Shown here in pieces: positions 32,901 to 44,736 of a DNA stretch of 64,000 nucleotides; position 1 is the first letter of the stretch; every line of letters starts with the position of its first letter. The DNA comes from Aurifilum marmelostoma (taxonomy: Eukaryota; Ascomycota; Sordariomycetes; Diaporthales; Cryphonectriaceae). The position numbers and the translations under genes were made by a program. Location of the stretch: NCBI GenBank assembly GCA_027559495.1, contig JAMXSV010000021.1:62001-126000 (forward strand), read 5' to 3'. The notes beneath the pieces were generated by a model. The model saw only the letters and a list, made by a program, of their open reading frames with translations. It did not search any database and had not been told where the DNA came from.

Positions 32901-35900
32901 GTCAGCCACTGCTCCCATGGTACTCTTTGTGTGCGTATAGGCGTAGTTACATAAAGCCTCCGCAACGGAGGGCGTTCCTATGACACATGTGGAGGGAGCA
33001 GGAAGAGCACTAGGAGGATGGCCAAGCTCAACACTGACCAGGAAGGAAGTGATCGATATACCTGAACCAAGAAGCAGTCTATCGCGTGACCGCTCGCAGA
33101 ACATCTTGCCATTTCAAGGCTTGAGTCATGAGATGGTCGAGCCATGTGACTTGTCGTCATGGACAAAGCCTGTCAGCGGGTCTCTCATGAATGTTTTGGT
33201 TGGTGTTGAGGGAATGGATAGGGTCAATGTGGCGAGGCTCTGACTTCGGGAACATCGGTACGAGTAACACTTTTGTGTCCATAATTAATAAGCCGCATGC
33301 CTACCATGTGGACGGTGCTTGGGGCTGGATGTCTGGATGGGAGAGAAGCGGGGCAGGCCAGGAGATCCTTCTCGTGTTTGTTGTGACAGTCAACCAGCAC
33401 GAGAGGAGAAAGCGTGCCCGAGGTCGGGACAATATCCTAATAACCCTGTGTTAGATGCTCACTGCAGTAGCTCTGGATACTCACAAAGACTTCAATAGCA
33501 TATGCTGATAATACTGATATTATATGTGCGATGGGGTTTGTCGCAGCTTGAAAGGGATATCTGCTTGTCCCCCGGGGTGTGAGAAAAAGATAAAGATAAT
33601 GGTAATCAACCTTTGGGTATCTCCGCTAGTCATCCTCAAGGGATCCCTATTGTTGCTGTGCGAGTCTATGTTGAAGGGTGACCCAAAGAAAGTGTTCACA
33701 CTTCAGAAAGCAGAGTCTGCTCTCTCAGGAGTCCAAACACGGACTTTCAATCTCATCTTTGCAAGACTCTGAACAGCATATGCGTAACAGCACATGGGCA
33801 GCTACGCTCTGATCTTCCTTTCTCCATCGAGTTTCACCCTCATATCCTATTGTCATTGAGATCCTGTCTCTTGGTCTCACTTGTAAACTAGTTGGGTTGT
33901 TTCATGATCGAACAATGGACTCTTGAGTCCCTTTATGTGATTGAGGCTGAATTGACATTGTCTTGTACATTGTCTAGACTTCTAAATCACTACACATTGG
34001 TACGTTTCTCCAGTACATTTGCTAAAGAATTGCATGCCCTAATTACCTGATGGTGATATTGATGTTGGAATTCGCCGCCAGGACTCGTTGTAGATTATTG
34101 TTTGATCTCAGAATCACGTTACTTAGATCAACTCTCAAAGAGTCAAGACTCAATGCTCATAACAATTCATAACAATCACAAGAGAAGCTCAGTGCTAGAC
34201 ATTAAGCTCACCCCTAAAAGAGCTCGCGAGAATCACTAATGGAGTAATTATCAAGGCAATTTCTTTGATCATGAGAGGGTAGCTATACCGAGAGAAGACA
34301 TGGGGACAGCGCTTACTTTCATCCACCGAGATAGCTCACGTGAACCTGAAATCGATGGGGATATGTCTCGAAGAGATTCCTACTTTTGAAGAAGGGTTCG
34401 TGCGGGCTGGTTCTGGCTCTGGGGGTCTGGTGGGACCATAGGCTGTGCAAGTCCACACTGAAAAGCTACGAGAAGCAGACTATCGGTGAGTGTTACCTTT
34501 AACTCTTGATCTGTTTTGGTTCTTGTTTTCTTCTTTCTTTCTTTTTCCCTCTCTGCCCAAAGAATGGGTCCTCTGTTTGCTTCTCTGTACCCATGACTCC
34601 TTGTGCTGGCATGGGAGGGTACGGGCATTCATATAAGGTCAATAATACAAGTCTCATTTTCATCATCAGAATCATCATTTAGAGAAAGCTGAATGTGATG
34701 GGGTGCCTCCTGCTCTAGGCCTTGGGCTGTTGATGGGCCATATTGAGGTGGGTGTGGTGAGGCAACGAGCTTGACCTTCTCAGTGACCTTCTGAGTGAAC
34801 AAAGCCAGAGGGGTCTGAATATAATGAGGCAGCTCTGAGATCTCTCATCGCGATAATTCTCGTCTGCATTGATTACAAGTATCTTCAGAACAATGACCAA
34901 GAATGCCATGATATCCATACCAAGCAACATAGCACAAATTATAGGATATTCAAGAAATTGACATCATCTCGCCGACTCACCGTCTCTTAGTCACAACAGT
35001 AAACAACTGGGAAACCTCTGACTAGTTCTCTTTCTACTTACCAGCCACACTCAAGCACTGAATTTGCCACAAACCTTGCTGTCCTTGCTGTTGCCTCTCC
35101 TGTTGCTGTCAATACCTACTTTGGGAATGAGGGCCAGGCGGAGGGAGTTTTGGCATAGCTTGATACGGTGGAGTGGTGCAGAACTTCAGCTGGCAGGACA
35201 GTGGCATCAAGATCCAGTGCTGGCCTGACACCAACGTTGGTCCTCGCATCCCACATGAACAAGCATGGCTTTCTCCCTGCCTTCTCCTTCCCATCTCTTT
35301 ATACCGCAACCAAATATCCATCCCCCAGCCGGGAGTCTTTCATAGACAACTTCACCACTTAGCCTTTCTAAATAGTGATTGCACCTCCGGGGAGTAGATG
35401 TTAGCAGTAATGACGGTAACAGTTGGGACTTGTCGTCAGTCTCGACCAAGTGTTGGATATAGAGCAGGGTAAATGCACACGGGCTGCGTAATGGAAATAT
35501 GCGATATCGGATGAGGACTGTCCTTGCGGCGATATGAATGGAGTTTATTTCTTTCAAGCGGAGGCGTTCGGGATACGACTGAGCACCTTGTTTGCCGGGT
35601 CGGAAATACTCTGAACATTGCACCGGGCATGATCCATTCTCTCGATACTAGACTGATCCTAGCTTTGAGGTCTCCTTATCTGTGTCTATATGTGCCAGTG
35701 GGACTTGTTGCCTAGTTATAGGAATGGTCGAGCTGAAGACGTTAGAACATACGTTTATGATTTTCAGGACGATTATTCCGGATCTGCCAGAATGATGGCT
35801 GCTGTACTTACCAAGATCCGTTCATCTTACCGCCTCACTATAGGGGGTAACTGAAGTGATGCCCCGAGAACCTCTCAAGAACTATGTCTTGGCTCGAACT

Positions 35901-37412
35901 CTGTTAGATGAGTGTAAGGTGAGATATGCACGACGAACATCTCCCGCGGCGCCACATTGTCGGGTACGCAGCTGCCCAATCCATCGCCATCGCATTTCCG
36001 AAAGACTGTCTCGAGAGCCTCTAGAACCACCGGGAGCCGGCTGCAGTGTTACCCTACCAACTCCTCTCCCACGAAGGAGGGTCAGCAACGCAGGTCATTC
36101 GGCAGTGCACCGAGCAGGAGGGGCCATCGTCAGCTCGCGGACCCCGCCGACACGACAAGTGTGGCTTCTTTTCTTTCTCGACGAAGCCGCCGGGTAATCT
36201 TCTCGAACGATCTGGGTCTGTCAGGCCACCTGCCCGATGGAGAAAGACCCAAGGGGCGGACCAGTCAAGCTCTGCTGTTTTCTGGTTCCATCGCAGGTCG
36301 CCCTAGCATTTATTGTAACCCGCCTCCGCAGGGACGGTCACAAGGGCGAGATGTATCATGTGTGCCATCTCGATCTCGACTCCGTGGGGTCAGGCATTTC
36401 ACTTTCCCCAGTAGTGGGTGCGTGCGGCGTGTTCAGATTGTAATACATCGTCTGGGTTTCAAGCAAGGGGAGGGGCACCATAGACGAGGAAATCCTGTCG
36501 GATAGAAACATGTCTCAAGAGGCTGGCTGGGACACGGATTTCCCGGTTTGGCAAAGGTGGGGGGGGGGGAGAGGGGCGATGAAAGTCACCGAGGGGAATC
36601 TGTCCTCCGGCCACACTGCCTGGAAATACAATACCAGCGAGGGACGTCTGTGCTGGCCGTGGGGCTCAGGAGTGCACTTCTGACTTCCTCACCGTCCAGC
36701 TGCACGACTTCGGTGCCGTACGGGTGGGATCTCGGGTTTTGTAAGATTGAAGAAAAGTGGATGAAATCTCGGGGGATAATCCATCAGCCTCCTTGGGTGT
36801 TGTTATCAAGAGGAGAGAGAGAGTCTCGAGAGCAAGAGCTGCGCAGGAGGTGGTGCTAACTGTCCTAGCGCGGCGGGGACGCCACAGGGATGGCCCCATG
36901 CTACCCGCTAGTTCCATCTGTCCGGGCCAATGGACGGACACATCTTTCCAAAAGTGGGGTGCTGACTTCATGGATGTGGTCAGGCCCTGGGGCCCAGGCG
37001 CGAACCCCATAGTGTGCCTTCTTCCATTTCTCCGTCACAGCCCAGGCTACCAAGTTTGACGCTACTCAGTGGATGACTTTTGCCGTGTTTGTGTCTCGCT
37101 CGACACACTCTTTCGATCTTGATACGCTCGCTCGCTCTCTCTTTTATTCTTCTTAGTCTCCTCCTCTCTTTCAGCCCAACTATACAAACGATCCTTTGAT
37201 TATTCTGACCTCGAGCCGAAACCAGAGTTGTCTCAGCCCGTCCCTCGTTGTGCTGTCCGGCACTTCACCCTGCCTTTCCATCACTGGCATGTGACAGGTT
37301 CAGCTGGCACACCCACGACACCTGAGCAGCTCGACCCAGACCAATTCCTCCCTTCCTTCTTTCTTTCCACCTGCGAAGGCTACGAAGAGCCTCGGGACAG
37401 CTTCACGACAAC
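29904..37412. other. 7.5 kb with no supportable gene, right flank of the cluster
   Basis: Frames on both strands are short and carry no motif I recognise. Composition varies: AT-rich between about 33480 and 34350, GC-rich and CT-rich near 36000-37400. The last 300 bases are pyrimidine-rich (CTCGCTCGCTCTCTC and similar) and look like the promoter and leader of the next gene. I found no transposase, reverse transcriptase, tRNA or long terminal repeat. It could contain gene remnants too decayed to see. Confidence 0.45.
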
Positions 37413-38658
37413 ATGGCTTCCACGATCTGGCCACCAAACCTGAGGGACCTCCTCACCCCCCGTCCTCCCCGCCCTGCCTGCAGCCTCCCTCTCCTCGCAG
37501 CCCGCACCCGCCATCCTCCGTCTCCTCTCGCCCATCCTGCGCCAGCGCGTCCAGCTCTTCTCCTCGACCAGCAACGAGCCATGGCTGCGGCTCCTGACCT
37601 ACGACAAGGGCGCCGAATCGCGGCTGGCTGAGGTGGCCCGGAGCGACCGCCTCGAGCCGCACCCTGTGTCGGGCGAGGTCGAGGTCGACTGGGACTACGA
37701 CGTGCGGACGCAGTACAGGCGGCTGGACGAGGAGACGTTGCAGGCACTGGTCGTGATGGAGGAGTTTGACCTGCTGTTCAGGCTCGTCTGGTGCATCAAC
37801 GACGAGGCCGGCGGTGGTGATGGCTGGAGGGTCGGTGAGGTCAGCATCCCGGACAAGTCGAGCCCGTTCGCCTCTTTTCAGGGCCAGACGAGCATCTCTG
37901 AGGCGGAGAGGGTGTTCCGTGAGGGCGAGTCCAACACAGACGACAAGGTCACGGATGTCCAACCTGCGCCTCAAAACGAAGAAATCACCAACAACGTCGA
38001 CGACGACGACGACGATGACGATGACTACTGGGCTCGATATGACGCCACGCCGGCGCGGACACCACAGGTCGGGCGGTCCCCTGCGCCAGCAGCATCAGCA
38101 GCAGCTCAGCAGTACCAGCCGGATACGACCGGCAAGAACATCTCGGAGGAAGAGGAGGACGATGCATACTACGCCCAGTACGACAGCGTGCAGCCTGCAA
38201 TGGACAACCACGACCCAGACGAGGCCCAGGTGGTAGAACAGCACGGAATCCCGACCACCACCGCCGTGGCGCCTCCGCTGGGCCTCCAGCACCCTGCCGC
38301 CGAACGCTCGCCAGGCTCACTGGCGGCCAGCGGCGAGGAGACGGAGGGATCCACCAGCGGATGGACGCTAGCGCCCACGCCCAGCGCCCGGTCACAGGAG
38401 GACGAGGAGCGCACGGCGGCGCTCGCACACCCGCGGCCCGAGTCGAGTGCCAGCTCCAACGGGAGCCACACCGTGCTCAAGCTGGAGCAGGAGGCCGGGC
38501 GGCAGGAGCAGAATGAGTTCGGCGTCAAGCAGCACGTGTCGCGGAGCATCCGAAGCCTGTTCCTCCTGTCAAGGACGGCGGGCATCGACCGCGACGAGTT
38601 TGAGAGGATGGTGAAGACGGAACTGGACGTCCTGGGCATGGTCGAGGATGACATGTAG
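37413..38658 (+). CDS. Conserved-looking acidic protein of unknown function, one-base frameshift
   Basis: Not recognised. As written the frame starting at 37413 stops early, and a second frame takes over near 37633. Dropping one C from C6 at 37456-37461 joins them into 414 residues: M-A-S-T-I-W-P-P-N-L-R-D-L-L-T-P-V-L-P-A and then a globular-looking region (W-L-R-L-L-T-Y-D-K-G, V-D-W-D-Y-D-V-R-T-Q-Y-R-R-L-D, F-D-L-L-F-R-L-V-W). The middle is acidic with a repeated motif, D-D-Y-W-A-R-Y-D and D-D-A-Y-Y-A-Q-Y-D, embedded in poly-Asp and poly-Glu. The C-terminal block (S-R-S-I-R-S-L-F-L-L-S-R-T-A-G-I-D-R-D-E-F) is again ordered. No signal peptide or membrane segment. Probably intracellular; function unknown. 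Confidence 0.75.
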
Positions 38659-39462
38659 CTCTCGCTGACCAGATCGGGATCATTCTGCTGTTGGGTACAA
38701 GGTTATGTGAATTCTTGCTGGTTTCCTCATCTCTGCATTGTCAAGAGAGTTTAGCGATCCAACAGTCTGTTTCGGTGGGAAATCAATGGCCATTGTGGCG
38801 TCTGGTCGGAGCATTGCTAGGTTCATGGCGTTTTTGGTCCGGGACAATGTTGATGGGCGGGTTACTGTATCGTCCTTAGGTTTGCAGCTGGACAGTTCAG
38901 GTAGCTTTTTCTTTCCAATATTAATTCTGTAAAATGCATCTCAAATAAAATCACCGATGAGTTGAGAGCAATCTGAAGTGGCCCTAAATATGAAAGGGGG
39001 GTGGGGGGTGGTTCCCTCGATTAAATGCCCGAAGAGGGGGTGGGGATCACTGCAGTAGCCCTTATAACCTGCTGCTTGCTTCTTGAAGAATTCCTGTGCT
39101 CGAATTTGGATACAAGTGTGGCTCTTTATGACTTTTGAGACTGCAATAAGAGTGATGTAAAATTACATATGTGACTTGGAGGGATTATGTTATATGGGGG
39201 TAGTCAACATTGCTGGTGAAGCCGGCCAATGCCATCATTGCCCCTCTATTTTTTTTTCCCCTTCTGTGACGTGCCTGCTCAAGTATCCTCGCTGCCACAC
39301 ACACACACGCCAAAAATAATGTGAACTGCTCCCACACACGCGCGCGCGCAAAGCTTCAAAATAACCATCTTATAGCAATTAATGAGCCTCTCCAAACAGA
39401 TTCAATGACACCTCAGCAAGGCTTTATTCTCAACTGACTCTTCCCTTCCTCATCAGACAAAG
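38659..39462. other. Intergenic region between two + strand genes
   Basis: Contains a GT-rich patch near 39000, an AC/CG dinucleotide stretch near 39297-39350 and the immediate leader of HCS1. No coding signal; expected to hold the terminator of the upstream gene and the HCS1 promoter. Confidence 0.4.
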
Positions 39463-42099
39463 ATGACATCCAAGCTCAACCCGGTCGACATCTCCTCCTT
39501 CGCCGCCACCCAGCTCGCCCTCCTGGCCGCCGAGCAGGCCTCCGAGATCGCCGAGACCTCGAACCTCATCTCGGCCCACGCTCCAGCCTCTCTCCAGCGG
39601 GCCGGTGTCGCCCTCACCAACCTCGTGGTATCCTCGCGCCGCACAGGCCTCGGCGGCAAGACCGTCATCGAGCTCGCCCCGGACCCGGCTGTGTCTTCTT
39701 CGTCTTCCTCGGCAGCAGGTGCTGGCGGCGATGACGGTGGCTTCGAGCTGCCTGAGCACGGGATCAGGACGGGCGACATTGTCCTGGTCAGCGAGCAGCC
39801 GGCTGGCAGTGCCAAGAAGCGCGAGGTCAAGGAGCTGGAGAGGAAAGGGGCCAGGGGCGTGGTCACGAGGGTGAGGAGGGGAGATGTGGGTGTGGCGCTG
39901 GATGGGGAGGGGGGACGAGGGTGGTGGGCTGGGTGGGAGGGTGTGGTGTGTCAAGGTGGCTGATGATGTTACCTTTAAGAGGTGAGTGAAAATGAGAGAA
40001 GGAGGAGGCTGAGTCGTTGGCGGGTTCACAAGGAGGAGGAGGAGGAGGAGGAGGAGGAGGACGACGACGATGGGGTTTCGCTAATCAGGCATTTTGGGGA
40101 GGACAGGATGAACCAGACGATGGAGAAGCTACAGACCATGAGCGAGTCGGAGCACTCATTATTCATGAGGACACTATTCGGTCTATCAAGTCCATCCCCC
40201 GTTCCAGATGACCTCTCCTCCGACCCTGACGTGGGCAAGCTGGACTGGATCGACCCTACGCTGAACGACTCGCAAAAGGACGCCATCAGGTTCGCCCTCG
40301 CCTCCAGAGAGATCGCGCTGATTCACGGGCCTCCTGGTACCGGCAAGACACACACGCTCATCGAGTTGATCCTCCAGATGATTAGGCGCGGCCTACGTGT
40401 CCTGGTCTGTGGCCCCTCCAATATTTCCGTGGACAACATCGTCGAGCGCCTGGCGCCACACAAGGTGCCCATCGTCCGCCTCGGCCACCCGGCACGCCTC
40501 CTTCCGTCTGTCCTGAACCATTCCCTGGATGTACTGACGCGGACCTCGGAGGCCGGCCAGATCGTAAGGGACGTGCGCAGCGAGATGGACGCGAAGCAGG
40601 CGTCCATCAAGAAGACAAAGAGCGGCAGGGAGCGCAAGGCCATCTACGCCGACCTCAAGGAGCTGCGCAGGGAGTTCCGCGAGCGCGAGAAGGGTTGCAT
40701 CACCAGCCTCGTCAGGGGGAGCAAGGTCGTCCTCGCCACGCTGCACGGTGCCGGCGGGTACCAGCTTCGAGACGAGCACTTCGACGTGGTCATCATCGAC
40801 GAGGCCAGCCAGGCCCTCGAGGCGCAGTGCTGGGTCCCGCTGCTGTCGGCCAAGAAGGCCGTCTGCGCGGGAGATCACCTGCAGCTGCCGCCCACCATCA
40901 AGTCACTCAACTCCAAGACGAAGCCGCCAAGGATGGAAGGCGGCGAGAAGCTGCCAAAGGGGGCAACCCTGGAGACGACCTTATTCGACAGGCTCCTTGC
41001 GCTCCACGGGCCCTCGATCAAGAGGATGCTGACCACACAATACCGCATGCACGAGAAGATCATGCGCTTCCCATCAGACGAGCTCTACGAGTCCAAACTG
41101 CTCGCTGCGGATGCGGTCAAAGACAGGCTGCTCAAAGATCTGCCCTACGAGGTGGAGGCCAATGACGAGACATCCGAGCCGCTCATATTCATCGACACGC
41201 AAGGCGGTGATTTTCCCGAAAAGGCGGAAGAGGAGGATACGCCCAAAAACACAAAGGCCTCTCTGCACGGGGAGAGTAAGAGCAATGAGATGGAAGCGGT
41301 GCTGGTCAGACAGCATGTCCGCAGCCTCGTCGATGCTGGTGTCAAGGCCGAGGACATTGCTGTCGTGACCCCCTACAACGCACAGGTACGTCTATTCCGT
41401 CCTGATACTTTCTTTCTGCAGTGTAACCTAAATTTGGCTTTTTCTTTTTGTCTTTTGCGGCTGTTCTGTACGGCATTATGGCGGCGTTATTATCAGTTTA
41501 TGCGACGCATATCACTGACATGTTCTAGCTCGCCCTGCTTGCGCCACTGAAAGAAGCATTTCCAGGTATCGAGCTTGGCAGCGTCGACGGGTTCCAGGGC
41601 CGGGAGAAGGAGGCTGTGGTGGTGAGCCTCGTCAGGAGCAATTCCGAAGGCGAGATTGGCTTTCTCGGCGAGAAGAGACGACTAAACGGTGGGTGGTTCA
41701 GACAACACAAGCAAAGCAAAGGGGATTCATTCCCTCTACCCCGGTGCAGGACATGATGCTGACACCTCCGGTTAAGTTGCCATGACACGGCCCAAACGAT
41801 CTCTAACTGTCATCGGGGACTCGGAGACTGTCAAGAAGTGAGTGACTTTTGCGCCTTTACATTGATGATATCTATCTCGCCTCCCCACCCGGGAAATGGA
41901 CGCGTCGGAGATGATGTACGGATCCGGCCACCTCTTGCGATGGTCCCACAAAGTTCGGGACAAGACGCCGGCTGATCAATCGTTCTTGGTATATCCTTAC
42001 AGAGGCAGCAAGTTCCTGAAGCGATGGATGGACTTCCTCGAGGAGCACGCAGACCTTAGATACCCAGACCTTGCCGAGGTCATGACAGCATCCGCCTGA
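39463..42099 (+). CDS. HCS1: DNA helicase of the Hcs1/IGHMBP2 family (Upf1-like SF1B), one-base frameshift
   Basis: Superfamily 1 5'-3' helicase, DNA polymerase alpha-associated in yeast. The N-terminal domain (A-A-T-Q-L-A-L-L-A-A-E-Q-A-S-E) is followed by Walker A G-P-P-G-T-G-K-T (about residue 247), C-G-P-S-N-I-S-V-D-N (motif Ia), Walker B/II I-I-D-E-A-S-Q-A, motif III G-D-H-L-Q-L-P-P, motif IV Q-Y-R-M-H, motif V V-D-G-F-Q-G-R-E-K-E and motif VI V-A-M-T-R-P-K-R. Exons are 39463-39981, 40107-41385, 41529-41688, 41777-41837 and 42003-42099. The frame breaks at G6 (39909-39914); five G restore A-L-D-G-E-G-D-E-G and V-W-C-V-K-V-A-D-D-V-T-F-K-R at the exon 1 end, giving 704 residues. Intron 1 holds a (GGA)n tract. 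Confidence 0.93.
40032..40060 (+). repeat. (GGA)n microsatellite inside HCS1 intron 1
   Basis: About ten AGG/GGA units between the donor at 39982 and the branch region GCTAATC near 40080. Because the repeat keeps the reading frame open, a naive gene call could run through the intron as poly-Glu. Confidence 0.85.
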
Positions 42100-44560
42100 G
42101 GGAAGCACCAGGGGGAGACAGGGTAACATATGGTCGGACGACAAAAGTTCCGGCCACCGGTGATCAGGGCAATGGCGTAACAAGAAGAAGAAAAAAATCC
42201 CCGTTGCAGACGCGCTCTCACACACGCACGCACGCACACACATACCACACAACCCCGGATTGCGTATCCCCCTCAGATGATGCAATGCTTTTGGGGCGTC
42301 CTCCGGGGACAAGACGTTTGAGGTGTTGGGGACCCCTGGAACAAAGGCGTCATCTGAGGGACGACGACCCGAGACCCCTCCCAGGTCTCGGAGAGCAAGC
42401 GCGCAATGGTCCCGTCCTGGATCAGACGAAACGAAGGTGCCCAGAGAGCTGGGACCCCGAGGGTTTTGGTGGGGACACCAAGTGAGGGACTCGACGGACG
42501 CCAAAATCTTCTTTCTTTATTTTTTTTATTATTTTTTTGATTAACGGGGGTCTAGCAATACACAAGAAATCAAGCCCACATGTCTGAAAGCCAAGGGAAG
42601 TGTGGAACCGTACCGAGCCAGGCCTTTCGAGGCTTTTTGGACGGATGCTGTGTTGACTAGAACTCGAGTCAAGGTACAGCCTTCCGAAGAATAAAAAGTC
42701 AAAAATATACAAAAGGCTCGGGACATGCCACGTGCATCTTATTCCTCTCGGGTTATTTTCGACGAGGACAAGGCCCCCTCCCCCAACTTCCTGGTCTTAT
42801 GGTAAGCGGTTTCAGGAACCCCTGTGACTTACACAGTACATCGAGTCCAAGTCTGAGCGCGCCGTCACAAGGGCGGGGGGGGGGTGGTGGGGGGGTGTAT
42901 TGTTACCGTCGCAAGCGAAGGCCTCCAAAGTATGTATTGATCTTTTTTTTTTCTCTCTTTCTCTTTTTATTATTTCGATGCATGATAAGACATCACTGCA
43001 ACACACACTTTCTGACGATGGTGATAATGATGCGGCGTGCCACAAGTCCTTTTTTTTCCATGTCTGGAGGGAAGAATGCAGACTGTGTTATTCTAAATCT
43101 AGAAAGTCCAGAGCCACCCCCCACCCTACTCGAGCTGGCGACAAGTCCCAAGGCCCCTCTCTCCCTTTGGAGCCATGGATGTGCTGTGCCGCGGTCGTGT
43201 GCACCCTGCAGCAAATAAGCCAGCCACCTGCAGCGTTTTTAGGCGCAGGCAGAATAATCAACAAGAAAGTACTACTGCCTGAACGAAACCATGGACAGCA
43301 CAGGAGGGACCTTGCGGCTTCGCACTGCACACACATAACCCCAAACACTCTGGCGTGCGGTTCTCCAGCGGCTCGCATGGAAGCGGGATCACTCTCGCCT
43401 AATACTTACTTGTAGAAGCAGTGGTGGGGGGTGTGGGTTGAACACAGTAGAGAAAGCCTCGGCAGGGCCCCCCAAGCACTCAAGATTACCCACAAGAGAA
43501 GTACGGCGGGCCCATCTTTTTTAGCGACGAACGAGCTGTGGCTGGGCTAGGGGGGAACCGTCGCCCGCCCGTCCCCCCCCCCCTCTCTCTCTCTCTCTCC
43601 TAAAGAAGCACGAGTAGGGGGAATGCGGAACTCTGCAGTTTGAAGTAAGGTGTAGTGCGTGCATGTGTTTTGTTGCTGTCCCATCCGGTCGGTCACAGAT
43701 TCCGAAAGCGAACCCTAGGGGATACTTTAAAGGGAAAAAAGTTCGTATTCAGGTCATTCCTTCGGTCGAGGGTTTTGGGTCTGCCCACATGCAGGAGGAG
43801 ATGGTTTCATCGGATAGCCGTGTTGCCTTGTGCCTACAAGTAGCGCGGGACATGTCACTGCACACAGAGAGGGAGGAGAGAGTACATACATGGTACTAGT
43901 ATGGATCACACACCCTTGGGAAGATGAGGGCGGGGGTGTGTGGCCATGTCCTGGTTGATCGTCCAGATAGCCTTTTGCTGGAATAGGACCAGCACCATGA
44001 AGAGAGTACACACACACGGCTAGATCCCAGGCCCTTTACTTGACCGTGTTATAGATCCGGGGAAAGGAGGAGAGGGAACGCAAGAGAAGAGTCGCTAAGG
44101 TTTTCCCGCTGGCCCTCTTTGCGGGAGCAATGTGTGGAATGGATGCATAGGACGGATAGAGTAAGTGATGGCGAGTATCGGTCTGTCCTGTCGAGCTGGG
44201 GGTGCAAGGGGTGGTTGGAAGCGAGAAGAGGAGGGAAGTGGGTTCTGGATGGTCCTCGTCCTCTCTTTTCTTCCTGCTTGCTCTGATTATCCCCGCCCGG
44301 CCTTGTCCAAGGGTACATGCTTTGGACTGATCGACACTGACGCTGGCAACCATGCCGACTTATACGGAGCAAGGGCCTTCCCTTCTTCGCTCCCCTCTGA
44401 GAGTCGCGGTCCACCGGGGGGAGGGGGGAGCCACATGCTGCAGCCTGTTCGAGTGTGCACGGCGCGCGTCCCTGTCGGTCTCCTGCATTCCGCACTTGAT
44501 CAGCAGGTATCATGTGGTGCCGAAAAAGAAAAAAGGTTGAGAGAGACGGAGTCTGTGTGT

Positions 44561-44562
<2 letters not shown>

Positions 44563-44599
<37 letters not shown>
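44563..44599. repeat. (GT)n microsatellite, about 18 units
   Basis: Uninterrupted GT repeat, directly visible, in the gene-free stretch upstream of the large low-complexity gene. Alternating purine-pyrimidine DNA of this length can adopt Z-form. Confidence 0.95.
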
Positions 44600-44600
<1 letters not shown>

Positions 44601-44700
44601 TGGACACCCTTTCCTGTCAAAGAGGGTGATATCCAGAAGAATCAAGCATACGGAGTAGCAGCACATCATCAACCCAGGACCTGCAAACAATAACGCAAGA

Positions 44701-44736
<36 letters not shown>
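44701..44736. repeat. (ATT)n microsatellite, 12 units
   Basis: Perfect trinucleotide array about 100 bases after the GT array. Confidence 0.95.

Noticed and set aside
35957..36505. Open frame of 182 codons on the + strand in the gene-free stretch
   Set aside because: No domain, irregular composition and overlapping frames of similar quality; looks like chance in GC-rich DNA.
29904..37412. Transposon or retroelement remnant in the cluster's right flank
   Set aside because: I found no terminal repeats, target-site duplications, or transposase or reverse-transcriptase motifs; the stretch is simply non-coding as far as I can see.
11100..39914. Programmed +1 ribosomal frameshifting as the cause of the six frame breaks
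   Set aside because: Sites share only a G/C homopolymer, lie in unrelated genes at unrelated positions, and lack slippery-codon or stop context; over-calling is simpler.
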